Below, piece after piece: positions 1 to 8,211 of a DNA stretch of 62,124 nucleotides. The notes beneath the pieces are model-generated. The model worked only from the letters and a program-made list of their open reading frames with translations. It made no database searches and was not told the origin of the DNA. Numbering within the stretch: the stretch's first letter is position 1; every line of letters begins with the position of its first letter. The position numbers were made by a program, and so were the translations under genes. This DNA is from Deinococcus arboris. Its GTDB lineage: Bacteria; Deinococcota; Deinococci; Deinococcales; Deinococcaceae. The stretch is taken from contig NZ_WQLB01000025.1 of assembly GCF_009755355.1 (NCBI RefSeq), positions 1-62,124 of the forward strand. Reading direction: 5' to 3'.

Positions 1-684
1 CTAAAGACCTGCAGTGGTGTCTTCGTGTACGTTGTTGCGGTGGTGCTGGGAGTCTGGGCCGTCCGGCAGGTGCGCTGTTACCAGGTGAAGTCACCTGGTC
101 CGTGTGTGCCCTGCTGATGCCCCCTTTTGGCGCTGCTGCGGGTTCCAAAGCAGGAAGGGACGGGATGGGTTTGACCTCTCTGCTCCAGCAACAGGGGGCT
201 GGGCAGAAGACGCACGCGGAGGCCACACTTGCAAATGTGACGGCGTGACCACAGAAGGCATGGTGTGATTGAGTATGGCCCCGTCTGGGCTCGCTTTCCT
301 GGTCTCTTTACTTGGCCTGATGATCGTTTGTAGTCAACTCCGTAACCGCGAAGGGATCTCTGAACACCGCGCTGCCAGTCTGGTCGGTGGCGTCCTCAGG
401 GCGCTGCTGGGTCTAGGGGTCGGGCTCCGTGTAGCTGCTCTGCGGTCAAAACAGGCGAATAGTGGCCATACCGCGTCAGCAGGGTCCAGGCGTCAGAGGA
501 GTAGGTCAAGAAGGGATCCTCGACTGTAGTAGAGAAATGACCTGCGTTGGGCCTTGAAGACTTTAAGTGCCAACGCTCTTCCCCGCAGCTCGGCTCTGTA
601 CGAACCTACCCATACATTTTTATCTTCAATCTGCTTGAGTGGGGCAATTTTGCAGAGTCAGCGATGTGGCCCAACTCAGCGAAT
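1..684. other. Left edge, no confident gene
   Basis: No protein here is recognisable. The first 117 bases are open in plus frame 1 and encode a short hydrophobic stretch ending at a TGA (115-117), which could be the tail of a membrane protein cut by the window edge. The open frame at 269-529 has an Arg/Ser-rich low-complexity end and no family resemblance, so I do not call it. Confidence 0.3.
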
Positions 685-1158
685 TTACACCGTAGACGAG
701 TGGTCACACAGAGTCTTCGGCCCGGCACCTCGCCAGTCCCCTTGCGAGGCTGGCATCAGCAAGGTCATGGTGCCCCGCGCAAGGTCATCAAGGGTGTACC
801 GGTCCAACACAGCGTAAAAGGCCCTGGTCGCCTCGCTTAAGGCGCGCTGCAACTCACAGTGTCCTTGCAGCGGACAGGTGGGGCAATTAACCAGGGGCGT
901 CTGCGGTTCCGTGGCACGCACGACGGCACCAAGAATAATCTCGGTGGCAGGCACCGCCAGCTTCAGGCCGCCGCCCCGCCCGCGTGAAGCCTGAACCCAA
1001 CCCGCCCGGCTGAGAAAGCCGGCCGCCTTGTTCAGGTGGTTGAAGGGGACATGGTAAAGCTGGGCCAGCTCAGCCGTCGTGGCCAGCTGATTCGCTGGCT
1101 GCCGGGCCAAGTGCATCAGGATGCGCAAAGAGGCGTCTGTGAAGAGCGTCAACTGCAT
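685..1158 (-). CDS. nsrR: Rrf2-family regulator, NsrR-like nitric oxide sensor
   Basis: This 157-aa protein has the Rrf2 winged-helix start typical of NsrR (MQLTLFTDASLRIL), followed by the recognition region around residues 30-65. Three cysteines, C92, C95 and C101, fall where NsrR and IscR bind an Fe-S cluster. The spacing CX2CX5C is tighter than the CX5CX5C usual for NsrR. In known NsrR proteins NO destroys the cluster and releases repression of hmp. The gene is the last in a leftward run with flavohaemoglobin and truncated haemoglobin, which supports the NO role. The C-terminal roughly 25 residues after a predicted helix look non-conserved. A hairpin separates it from the diguanylate cyclase gene, so it may have its own promoter. 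Cluster type and ligands are inference. Confidence 0.82.
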   Translation of the reverse strand: MQLTLFTDASLRILMHLARQPANQLATTAELAQLYHVPFNHLNKAAGFLSRAGWVQASRGRGGGLKLAVPATEIILGAVVRATEPQTPLVNCPTCPLQGHCELQRALSEATRAFYAVLDRYTLDDLARGTMTLLMPASQGDWRGAGPKTLCDHSSTV

Positions 1159-1194
1159 ACGAGGCGCCGCCAGAAGACGATCATGAGGCAGGAT

Positions 1195-1251
1195 AAGGCG
1201 CCTGCACCGCCAGGTCTAGCGGTGAATGCCCTTTTCACTGGCGGGCGCCTT
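1195..1251 (-). terminator. Nested inverted repeat after diguanylate cyclase gene
   Basis: AAGGCGCC at 1195 pairs with GGCGCCTT-like sequence ending at 1251, and an inner CGCCAG/CTGGCG pair extends the stem. It lies 36 bases past the cyclase stop and 36 before the nsrR start. There is no T-run on the minus strand, so it may be a weak terminator or an mRNA structure that separates the two genes. Confidence 0.35.
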
Positions 1252-1287
1252 GGGTCAAACGGGCCAAATCTCCCTGGCTGGGCCGAC

Positions 1288-2625
1288 CTACCCACAGGGT
1301 GCCAGTGGGGCGGACCGGCGGTGCCGCTGGCGTTTCATCTCGTACATCCGACGGTCCGCCAGGGCCAGGAGGACGTCTGCCTCCTGGGCATCCTCGGGTG
1401 AATGCACGGTCCCCACGCTGGCCCCCAATGAGGCGCCGACCGCACCGCTCGCGGCCCGCAGGGCCCGCTGCAGTTCCACTTCAGTGTCGCTGGCCGGCCG
1501 CTCTGACGAATCCAACAGCACGAACTCGTCGCCGCCCAACCGGTACACTGCGCTGCCCGTTCCCTGAAGGGTGGACGCGAACACCCGTAAGGCGCAGTCC
1601 CCCGCTGCGTGCCCGTGGACATCGTTTAAGGCTTTGAACCCGTCCAGATCAATCAGGGTCAACGCCAGCGCCTGCCCCTTGTCCAGGGCTTGGGCAAGGT
1701 CGACATCCAGGGCCCGGCGATTGCCCGTACCCGTCAAGCTGTCGGTCCGTGCGGCCGCTGTGGCGGCGCTGACCGCTGCGCGCTGATGGAGAGCTGCGCG
1801 TACAGACCGAGCAGCGGCGTTGAGCAGGGTCCGGTCGGTGCTGCGCCACGCGGCGGTGCGCGCCGGGCCGGTGCGGGCGACCGCCAGCACGTAGGCCGTG
1901 TCCTCCCATTCGCCCAGCGGCAACCACGCCATCGCCTGGACCCCCGCGCGAACAGCGGCCGGCACCGCATGTGGATGCTTGGGGTAGGCGCTCAGGTAAT
2001 ACGGGCGCTGTAGAGCGTCCAGCCGGGACGTGACGCTGCCCGGCGTTCCAAGGTACGCGGTGAAATCCGGTTGCCCCGTGCGCCGGTGGGCCGCCTGCAC
2101 GCGGGGCACACCAGCAGCGAAGGTGACCAGGCCAGTCCAATCTGCCCCGATGGCTGGACCGATCAGCCGGGCCGATTGCAGAGCCACTTCACACGGCGTC
2201 AGGCTGCGGTCTGAGAGGGTGTGAAGGGCGTCCAAGGTGCGGGCATGTTCTAGGCGGCGTTCAAGGGTACGCCGCTGCCGGTGCGCGGCGTGCAGTTCGA
2301 CCCGCGCCTGGTCGAGTTTGGCTTGAAGCTCCAACTCATGAACGGCCCCTATCACCAAATCTTGGAGAGCTTGTTGCTGCTCAGTTGACAGGACAAATAG
2401 GGTTGAGCTGTACAACTTGACGGTGCCCACCTGACCAACCCCGGCTTTCTGAAGCGGAAGGGCCGTCAGCAAAGGAAGCCTACTCTGAGACGCCCCCTCG
2501 GACTCGGCGCCAGACGTCACGCTCAGCCCGTCTACGAGCGTGGCCACCACCCGCTCAGCCGACGTGAGTTGGGCAGCGATGCAGGCCAGACGGGTCAATA
2601 TTTCGCGGTCATACGGCTCAGGCAT
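1288..2625 (-). CDS. GAF-GGDEF diguanylate cyclase
   Basis: I chose the ATG at 2625 (445 aa, MPEPYDREIL) because it overlaps the end of the globin gene by 8 bases; longer starts would run into globin coding sequence. Residues 1-95 look like a degenerate sensory domain, 95-135 a charged coiled-coil linker, about 136-280 a GAF-like domain, and 290-435 a GGDEF domain. The signature GGDEF is intact at 364-368, and the metal-binding IDLDGFK (325-331) and substrate-binding NDVHGH are present, so it should make cyclic di-GMP from GTP. The inhibitory RxxD I-site is absent (GTGS at that position), suggesting no product feedback. Co-transcription with two globin genes suggests that c-di-GMP output is tied to NO or oxygen. 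That link is inference from order only. Confidence 0.9.
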   Translation of the reverse strand: MPEPYDREILTRLACIAAQLTSAERVVATLVDGLSVTSGAESEGASQSRLPLLTALPLQKAGVGQVGTVKLYSSTLFVLSTEQQQALQDLVIGAVHELELQAKLDQARVELHAAHRQRRTLERRLEHARTLDALHTLSDRSLTPCEVALQSARLIGPAIGADWTGLVTFAAGVPRVQAAHRRTGQPDFTAYLGTPGSVTSRLDALQRPYYLSAYPKHPHAVPAAVRAGVQAMAWLPLGEWEDTAYVLAVARTGPARTAAWRSTDRTLLNAAARSVRAALHQRAAVSAATAAARTDSLTGTGNRRALDVDLAQALDKGQALALTLIDLDGFKALNDVHGHAAGDCALRVFASTLQGTGSAVYRLGGDEFVLLDSSERPASDTEVELQRALRAASGAVGASLGASVGTVHSPEDAQEADVLLALADRRMYEMKRQRHRRSAPLAPCG

Positions 2626-3034
2626 CGCGGACACCCGCAGATGCTTCCCCATCACTGGCCGCCACCCGCTCAAGTTTGACGCGCATGCGCGCGGCGAGAC
2701 GGTACATGGCGTCCGCTTCAGGAGCAGGCAGGACCTCATCCACAGCGCCGCGCCACAGGTGGAGCCACGCGTCAAAATGGGCTGGGGTGAGGCCCAGGTG
2801 CTGATGGGCGGCTGGCAGCGAGCTCCGGTAGGCGCTGGGGCCGAGCGTGACCGCGCGCCAGAACCCTTCCAGCCGCAGGAGATGCAGGGGCCACCCCCCC
2901 TGCGGATATGGGCCGAGGGCCTGCGAGAAGATGGCACTCAACTCCGGATGTTCTGCGACGCGGCCATAGAAAGTGCGCAGGAGTACCCGCAAGCGCACGT
3001 CTCCAATGCGGTCATACAGCTGAGCGGGGCTCAC
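2618..3034 (-). CDS. Truncated haemoglobin, group III-like
   Basis: The protein is 138 aa from a GTG at 3034 that overlaps the upstream TGA as GTGA, the clearest translational-coupling signal in the operon. Longer ATG starts lie inside the membrane-protein gene. The pattern LYDRIG, TFYGRVAEHPEL, then HLLRLEGFW and Y..SLPAAHQHLGL fits group III truncated globins, with a His in the AAHQHL segment as candidate haem-proximal ligand. Such globins are implicated in oxygen or NO handling. Its place directly after the flavohaemoglobin and membrane-protein genes suggests a helper in NO detoxification or delivery of ligand information to the cyclase that follows. The group assignment is from pattern memory, not an alignment. 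Confidence 0.82.
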   Translation of the reverse strand: MSPAQLYDRIGDVRLRVLLRTFYGRVAEHPELSAIFSQALGPYPQGGWPLHLLRLEGFWRAVTLGPSAYRSSLPAAHQHLGLTPAHFDAWLHLWRGAVDEVLPAPEADAMYRLAARMRVKLERVAASDGEASAGVRDA

Positions 3035-3417
3035 GCGACCACCGCAGCCCCACACAGCCCCAGGCCCACGAGCAGGGTGACGTGTGTGATCCAGCGGGGC
3101 GGGGCGGCCCGGCGTGAGGCGGCGCGCACATGCAGAGGAATGAGGAGGCTCAGTGAAAGCAGCAGGCCCCACTGGGTCAGCCGCGCCGCAGAAAAGCCCT
3201 GGGTCAAGCTCAGCGCCAGCAGGGTCAGCAGCAGCGCCAGTGTCAGCGGGCCATTCACACGGGCATATTGACGGCCCAGCACCTGGCGGTGGGCGCTGCG
3301 GATCGCGGCGTCGGGGAACAGCTGCGCAAAGGCTGGGCTGACCACGAAGGTGGTGAACAGGTACATGCCAAACCAGGCACCGACCAGCAGGACATTTAAA
3401 TGAGAGAAAAGCGACAT
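3031..3417 (-). CDS. Four-helix small membrane protein, DUF4149/TMEM205-like
   Basis: This 128-aa protein is mostly hydrophobic, with about four membrane segments (residues roughly 5-25, 50-75, 78-95, 110-127). The start MSLFSHLNVLLVGAWFGMYLF and the TFVVSPAFAQLFP motif after helix 1 resemble the DUF4149/TMEM205 group, whose biochemical role is not established. It lies 51 bases downstream of the flavohaemoglobin gene and couples to the globin gene by a GTGA overlap. Co-occurrence with two haem proteins suggests a part in NO/O2 physiology at the membrane. Function is unknown. Confidence 0.75.
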   Translation of the reverse strand: MSLFSHLNVLLVGAWFGMYLFTTFVVSPAFAQLFPDAAIRSAHRQVLGRQYARVNGPLTLALLLTLLALSLTQGFSAARLTQWGLLLSLSLLIPLHVRAASRRAAPPRWITHVTLLVGLGLCGAAVVA

Positions 3418-3468
3418 CAGAGGCTCCTTGGCTGAGGCGGGGTGGCTCAGCCCTGAGAGAACGGCCGG

Positions 3469-4743
3469 TTAGCGCCCAGTGGCTGCCAGTTCGTGTGCCT
3501 GCGCAGGCGCACGGTCCGCCGCCAGCAACGTAAACGTGCGTGAGGGGCCAAAGGTTTCTGTGAAGCGCCGATCTGTGGGCACCTTCAGGTCGTCTAGGAG
3601 CGATTCCACCGCATGCGTGAAGCCGGCCGGGCCGCAGTAGTAATATTCTGCGTCGCCCTCAGGTAAGAGGGGGCTTATGGTGTTGCGGCGAATCAGACCA
3701 GCGATGTCATAATCCACGCCGAGTTGATCGTGAATGCCCACTTCCGTGTAATAGATCTGCTTCTGGACTTGTGAGTGGGCCGCGGTCACCGCATTGACAT
3801 GGTCGTGGAAGGCATGGACTTCGCGGTTCAGGGCGGCGTGAACGAACAGGACAGGGCGGGTTGGGTTCTTGGCGACGAGGTGGTCAAGCAGGCTGATCAT
3901 CGGCGTAATCCCCACGCCGCCGCTGAGCAGCACCACTGGGCGGTTTGAATCCTGAAGGACAAATTCACCAGCGGGCAGGTGCACGAGGACTTGGTCACCC
4001 ATGTTCAGCTCCTCATGAAGATGTGTGGAGATCAGGCCGTGGGGGAGCTCGGCCGACGCGGCCCGTTCCCGCTTAACACTGATGCGGTAGGTCTGGCCAT
4101 TGGGAAGGGCCGTGAGGCTGTACTGCCGAATCTGCCGTGTGGGCCGCCCTGGAACCTGCACCTGCAGACTCAGGTACTGCCCGGGCTGGAAAGGAGGGAG
4201 AGGTTGTCCATCCTGGGGGGTCAGTTCAAAAGAGGTGATGACCTGACTCTCTGTGGTTTTGCCGGTCACGACGAACGGTTTGAAGCCGGCCCAGCCACCG
4301 GGCTGTTCGGCACCAGCCCGCTTCATGCTGCCCTCGACGCCGATCATGATGTCGGCCAATTGACCGTACGCCGCGCCCCAGGCCTCCAAGATCTCTGGCG
4401 TGGCCGCGTCGCCCAGCACAGCAGCAATGGCGGAGAGCAGATGCTGACCGACAATGGGGTAATGCTCGGGAAGGACCTCAAGACTGACATGCTTGTGAGC
4501 GATCTGGCCCACCATGCCGCCCAGCTGCTCCAGCCGGTCAATGTGGGCGGCGTAGGCCAGGATGCTCACAGCCAGCGTATCGGCCTGACGGCCACTCGCC
4601 TGATTCACTGGATTGAAGATATTGAGGAGCTCAGGGTGAGCTTCAAATAGGGAGGTGTAGAACACCCGGGTGATGGCGGCGCCGTGGGCCTGGAGTGCGG
4701 GCACCGTGGCTTTGACGATCTCAAGTTGCCGGTCAGTCAACAT
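3469..4743 (-). CDS. hmp: Flavohaemoglobin, nitric oxide dioxygenase
   Basis: The 424-aa protein has the full flavohaemoglobin layout: globin 1-140, FAD-binding 150-260, NAD(P)H-binding 268-400. Haem-pocket residues match E. coli Hmp numbering: Y29, Q53 and proximal H85 (IAHKHV). FAD binding is marked by RQYSL at 206-210, the nicotinamide site by GGVGITPM at 275-282 and YYYCGPAGF at 367-375. It converts NO and O2 to nitrate using NAD(P)H in the cytoplasm. There is a C-terminal extension of about 20 residues beyond the usual family length. It heads a leftward operon and is preceded by two AT-rich operator-like repeats, consistent with NsrR control. Confidence 0.97.
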   Translation of the reverse strand: MLTDRQLEIVKATVPALQAHGAAITRVFYTSLFEAHPELLNIFNPVNQASGRQADTLAVSILAYAAHIDRLEQLGGMVGQIAHKHVSLEVLPEHYPIVGQHLLSAIAAVLGDAATPEILEAWGAAYGQLADIMIGVEGSMKRAGAEQPGGWAGFKPFVVTGKTTESQVITSFELTPQDGQPLPPFQPGQYLSLQVQVPGRPTRQIRQYSLTALPNGQTYRISVKRERAASAELPHGLISTHLHEELNMGDQVLVHLPAGEFVLQDSNRPVVLLSGGVGITPMISLLDHLVAKNPTRPVLFVHAALNREVHAFHDHVNAVTAAHSQVQKQIYYTEVGIHDQLGVDYDIAGLIRRNTISPLLPEGDAEYYYCGPAGFTHAVESLLDDLKVPTDRRFTETFGPSRTFTLLAADRAPAQAHELAATGR

Positions 4744-4747
4744 AGCT

Positions 4748-4775
4748 CTTTAATATACTTTTTAAATACTTATTT
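4748..4775. promoter_or_regulatory. AT-rich operator candidate, proximal copy
   Basis: This 28-base stretch starting CTTTAATA and containing TTAAATAC and TATTT begins 5 bases upstream of the hmp start and is repeated 97 bases further upstream. On the hmp strand it contains AGTATTTAAAAAGTATATT, similar in composition to NsrR half-sites (ATGYATTT). Its position would block transcription or translation start. The regulator assignment is inference. Confidence 0.5.
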
Positions 4776-4844
4776 CAGGGAGATTTGTCCTTAGTGCCTC
4801 ATTGGGTTCGGAGTGACTTTCTTAAGCGCGCGGGACAAGCATCC

Positions 4845-4872
4845 CTTTAATACATATCTTAAATACCTATTT
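4845..4872. promoter_or_regulatory. AT-rich operator candidate, distal copy
   Basis: This is the second copy of the hmp-upstream repeat, with CTTTAATA, CTTAAATAC and CTATTT aligned to the proximal copy and few mismatches. The two copies lie 97 bases apart, close to nine helical turns. This spacing would allow one regulator to bind both on the same DNA face. No other copy was noticed in the window. Confidence 0.45.
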
Positions 4873-5144
4873 GATTTTAGAGCGATTTCGGCAGGAGTCT
4901 CACTGCCAGTCCTCGGTAAGGAGCCCACATGAACACCAGAAAGGGTTATGTTGCCTTAAACGGGCCGAGGTAGGCTGAGCCGCTGTGACCGACGCCAAGC
5001 CTCACCGTCACCGGTTTTCCATGAGCATCATCCAACACGTTGGGTGGCTGTATCACCGCTTTCCGCTGAGTTATCGGGATGTTCAGGAATTGCTCCGTAG
5101 GCGCGGCATCCAGGTCAGCCACGAGACCCTACGTGAGTGGTGCA

Positions 5145-5984
5145 TCAAGTTCTGCCCTCTGTTAGCTCAGAGGCTGCCAAGAACGCTATGCAAAAAAAAG
5201 GTTTCAAATTGTTGCAGAGCAGAATGCATGCAGCCAGGACGTGGAAGCCGACGAGGGTGGAGGGCAAGCGTTCTAGATCACGTCCAAGGCGTCTAAAGCG
5301 CGACAGCCACGCCAGCAAGCGCTCCACGACCCAGCGCTTGGGGACCAGAATGAACCCTTTGGTGGCTTCGGGGCGCTTGACCACGATCAATTCGACCCCG
5401 GCTTGGGTGGCATCCAGGGCGGCTTGGGTCCCGGTACACCCCTGATCGGCGAACGCGACCTGAACCGACACACCTGTAGCTTCCTGCACGTCTAGGCACA
5501 GGTCAAAGACCTGTGCTCGGTCTTGCTCATTGGCCGGTGTGGTAAGCACCGCCAGGACGTGCCCCAGGGTGTCGACGGCCAGATGGACTTTGGTGCCCCT
5601 GCGCTTCTTCGCGCCGTCAAACCCGGCACGGTGGCCGCTCTCTGGTGTGCTTTGTAAGGTGCGACTGTCAATGATGATCGCGCTTGGCGCCCCGTTCCGG
5701 CCCTTCTCCATACGGGACAGAATCCGCAGATCATGCGCCGCGCTCTAAAAGCACGCGGCCTCAAACCAGCGGTGCGCCTGTTGGCGCACCGTCTCTGCCG
5801 GGGGAAAGTCATGAGGCAAATACGCCCACTGTGCCCCCGTGCGCGCGACCCAAAGTAGAGCGTTCAATACGTCTCGGATGGAATATTGCCGTTGTCTGGC
5901 GTCTTCAGGGCTGAGCAGCAGATATAGGAGCAGAAAGAAATACGTGTCGTCATCGACGTCACTCGGGTACCTTCGGCGCGTCAC
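5145..5984 (-). pseudogene. IS5-family transposase broken by an in-frame amber codon
   Basis: The N-terminal part ([22 protein letters not shown]4096-like) and the catalytic part ([41 protein letters not shown]) are in the same reading frame and separated only by a TAG at 5745-5747. The context WFEAACF-stop-SAAHDLR suggests a former Glu codon (GAG to TAG). The reading frame also runs past the left terminal repeat into flanking DNA to 5145, so its true stop may have been lost near the A8 run at 5190-5200. The element is probably not autonomous. Confidence 0.8.
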
Positions 5985-6045
5985 CGACCCATTCTGCTCG
6001 TTACGAAGTCGCTACCGCGAACTTCAAACCTGTGCTTGGCAGCCC
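5171..6045 (-). mobile_element. IS5-family insertion sequence, 875 bp
   Basis: Ends AGGCTGCCAAG (5171) and CTTGGCAGCCC (ending 6045) are inverted repeats with one mismatch. CTCAG flanks both sides (5166-5170 and 6046-6050), which reads as a 3-5 base target duplication. The element carries one transposase gene on the minus strand, and it interrupts an IS6 transposase. The size and transposase type fit the IS427/IS1031 branch of IS5. Confidence 0.75.
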
Positions 6046-6241
6046 CTCAGGACGCAAAATTGAGGTAGACCAAGGCTCATCACTCGCCGTTTCTTCAACC
6101 GTTACAAACACCCTTTAGCCTGCACCAAAAGTGAGCTTGAGCCACTCCACCCTTGTAAGTTCAGGCTTGTCGGCTCAATGAGGCCTGACGAATTAAGCTT
6201 CCTACGGGTCGGTTCACCACACAAACTTGCCAGAACCAGTG

Positions 6242-7114
6242 TCAATGTGTGGCGTCTCGGGCAGGCGTGACTCCAAACCAGCGGCGGTACTCGCGACTAA
6301 ACTGTGAGGGGCTCTCGTACCCGACGGCGTACCCAGCCTTGGCGGCCCCCAACCGCTGACTGGTCAGCAGCCGCCGGGCCTCTTGCAGTCTCAATTGCTT
6401 CTGGTACTGGAGTGGGCTCATCGTGGTGACGGTTCGGAAGTGCTCGTACAGTGCCGAGGGACTCATGCGCGCTTCGGCGGCCAGCACCTTCATGCTGAAG
6501 GGCTCGGTGTAATGCGCCCGCAGCCAGGTCAAGGCCCGGTTGACTTGGTGCATCGGGGTTCCTTCGGTGGCGATCTGACGCAGCAGCGGCAGCTGGTCGT
6601 CTTTGATGGCCCGGTAGAGCAGCTCACGCTCCAGCAGTGGGGCCAGCACCGAGATGTCTTCGGGGCTGTCGAGGAGCTTGACGAGCTGCACCGCCACATT
6701 CAGCAGCGCTGGGGTGACCTGGGCCAGGGTGAGACCAGGGGTGCGCGCCGTCACTTCTCGCCGCACGTCGCTGAGCATCTCCCGCAGTAACGTTGTCAAG
6801 ACACTGGAATCAAGGTTGAGCCGGAAGCACAGGTACGGCCGCTCCGGTGTGGCCTCCAGAATCTGACCGCTGACCGGCAACGCTGCCGAGACCGCCAGAT
6901 AGTGCGCCGCGTCGTAGGTAAACGTGTGCTGGCCCAGCATCACCTGCTTGCGGCCCTGCACCACGAGGCACAGCGCCGGTTCATGGAGCACCTGAACCGG
7001 CGCTTGTGGTGAGGCGGTGCGAACCAGTTCGACCCTGGGGATGGCCGTTGACGTCGTGCCGTCCTGAGGAGCATGTCGGGCGATCAGGGTGGCGAGTGCC
7101 CTCAGCGGTGTCAT
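6242..7114 (-). CDS. AraC-family regulator with AraC_N domain
   Basis: The protein is 290 aa from the ATG at 7114, preferred because AAGAGG lies 5 bases upstream. Residues 20-180 match the AraC-type N-terminal arm/cupin-like domain (HEPALCLVVQGRKQVMLG, LAVSAALPVSGQ), and residues 190-285 hold two helix-turn-helix motifs (FSMKVLAAEARMSPSALYEHFR, AGYAVGYESPSQFSREYRRWFG). It is transcribed away from the SDR gene at 7350 across 235 bases, the usual arrangement for a regulator and its oxidoreductase target. The inducer is unknown. Confidence 0.9.
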   Translation of the reverse strand: MTPLRALATLIARHAPQDGTTSTAIPRVELVRTASPQAPVQVLHEPALCLVVQGRKQVMLGQHTFTYDAAHYLAVSAALPVSGQILEATPERPYLCFRLNLDSSVLTTLLREMLSDVRREVTARTPGLTLAQVTPALLNVAVQLVKLLDSPEDISVLAPLLERELLYRAIKDDQLPLLRQIATEGTPMHQVNRALTWLRAHYTEPFSMKVLAAEARMSPSALYEHFRTVTTMSPLQYQKQLRLQEARRLLTSQRLGAAKAGYAVGYESPSQFSREYRRWFGVTPARDATH

Positions 7115-7213
7115 AAAACCTCTTTGTGTTCGCACATTCTTGTGCGGATGATTCTGGACGATTGAGAAAGGCTTGTAGACCAGCCGACTGCTGAATGGCT
7201 GCTACCAATCTAC

Positions 7214-7232
7214 TTGATCCATTTTGGGTCAA
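7214..7232. promoter_or_regulatory. Imperfect inverted repeat in AraC/SDR intergenic region
   Basis: TTGATCC (7214-7220) and GGGTCAA (7226-7232) form a near-palindrome with a 5-base spacer and one mismatch. It sits about 120 bases before the SDR start and 100 bases before the AraC start. It could be an operator, but AraC proteins usually bind direct repeats, so support is weak. Confidence 0.25.
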
Positions 7233-7349
7233 TCCCATCACTCTGGAGTATTGGGCAAGAACGGCGGTGGATTGGTCTACTGCCCGCGGTTTCCCCAAGC
7301 CTAAGGTGAATGAGTCAAGCTGCCGCAAGGGGTGGCTCAAGGAGGCAGC

Positions 7350-8096
7350 ATGTCTGAACAAAATTCAACGGAGTTACGCGGCCAAGTCATCGTGATCACC
7401 GGGGCCAGCAGCGGGATCGGGGAGGCAACCGCCCGCTATCTGGCGGGTCAGGGGGCACGGGTCGTGCTGGGTGCGCGCCGGCAGGAACGGCTGGATGCCT
7501 TGGTCGCTGACATTCGGGCGGCAGGCGGAGTCGCCGACGCCCGGGCGACGGACGTCACCCGCCGCGAAGACTTGGCCGCGCTGGTCAGGCTGGCAACCGA
7601 GTCGCACGGCCAGCTGGACGTGCTCGTTAATAACGCCGGGGTCATGCCGCTCTCCCCGCTGGACGCCCTCAAGGTAGACGAGTGGGATCGGATGATCGAC
7701 GTGAACATTAGGGGCGTCCTGTACGGCGTCGCGGCGGCGTTGCCCGTGATGGTGCAGCAGGGCCGCGGACACGTCATCAACGTGTCGTCCATCGGTGCCT
7801 ACCAGGTCAGCCCGACGGCGGCGGTGTACTGCGCGAGCAAGTGCGCAGTCAATGCCATCTCGGAAGGGCTGCGGCAGGAACAGCCGGCGTTGCGGGTCAC
7901 CATCGTTGCTCCAGGCGTTACCGAGTCTGAACTGGCCGAGTCCATCAGTGATGAGGCGGCCCGCGATCTGATGCGCGAATACCGCCAGCTGGCCCTCCCT
8001 GCGCTCAGCATTGCGCAGGCTATCGGCTACGCCATCACGCAACCTCAAGCGGTCTCCGTCAACGAACTGGTCGTGCGCCCCACGGGTGCACACTGA
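7350..8096 (+). CDS. Short-chain dehydrogenase/reductase
   Basis: The ATG at 7350 follows AAGGAGG with good spacing, giving 248 aa. Classical SDR marks are present: cofactor loop TGASSGIG at 17-24, NNAG at 94-97, catalytic Ser near 146-147 and YxxxK at Y160-K164. ARR after the second strand suggests NADP(H) preference. It is an NAD(P)-dependent alcohol/ketone oxidoreductase of unknown substrate, and is often annotated as an oxidoreductase in YdfG-like groups. It is divergent from the AraC gene and followed after 115 bases by a small lipocalin-like protein gene, with which it may form an operon. Confidence 0.93.
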   Translation: MSEQNSTELRGQVIVITGASSGIGEATARYLAGQGARVVLGARRQERLDALVADIRAAGGVADARATDVTRREDLAALVRLATESHGQLDVLVNNAGVMPLSPLDALKVDEWDRMIDVNIRGVLYGVAAALPVMVQQGRGHVINVSSIGAYQVSPTAAVYCASKCAVNAISEGLRQEQPALRVTIVAPGVTESELAESISDEAARDLMREYRQLALPALSIAQAIGYAITQPQAVSVNELVVRPTGAH

Positions 8097-8211
8097 AGAG
8101 GCTGACCCAGAGATCAAGGCAGGGCGGACGCCGCTAACAATGCGGGTGCAAGATGCTGTGCTCCCCACGATGCTCATCGTTCCTCGCGCACATCCCACCA
8201 GAGGACCCCTT

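Larger units (their letters stand above)
4943..6237 (+). mobile_element. Decayed IS6-family element carrying an IS5 insertion
   Basis: The left end GGTTATGTTGCC (4944) and right end TTGCCAGAACC (6227-6237) match ends of other IS6 relics in this window. The transposase start is visible from GTG 4985 (VTDAKPHRHRF, then YHRFPLSYRDVQELL and VSHETLREW, the IS6 N-terminal domain). The gene stops at the IS5 insertion near 5166. After it, 6051-6226 has no recognisable transposase sequence, so most of the catalytic domain was lost by deletion. Confidence 0.6.

Noticed and set aside
269..529. 86-aa open frame near the left edge
   Set aside because: Low-complexity Arg/Ser-rich end, no ribosome binding site and no family pattern.
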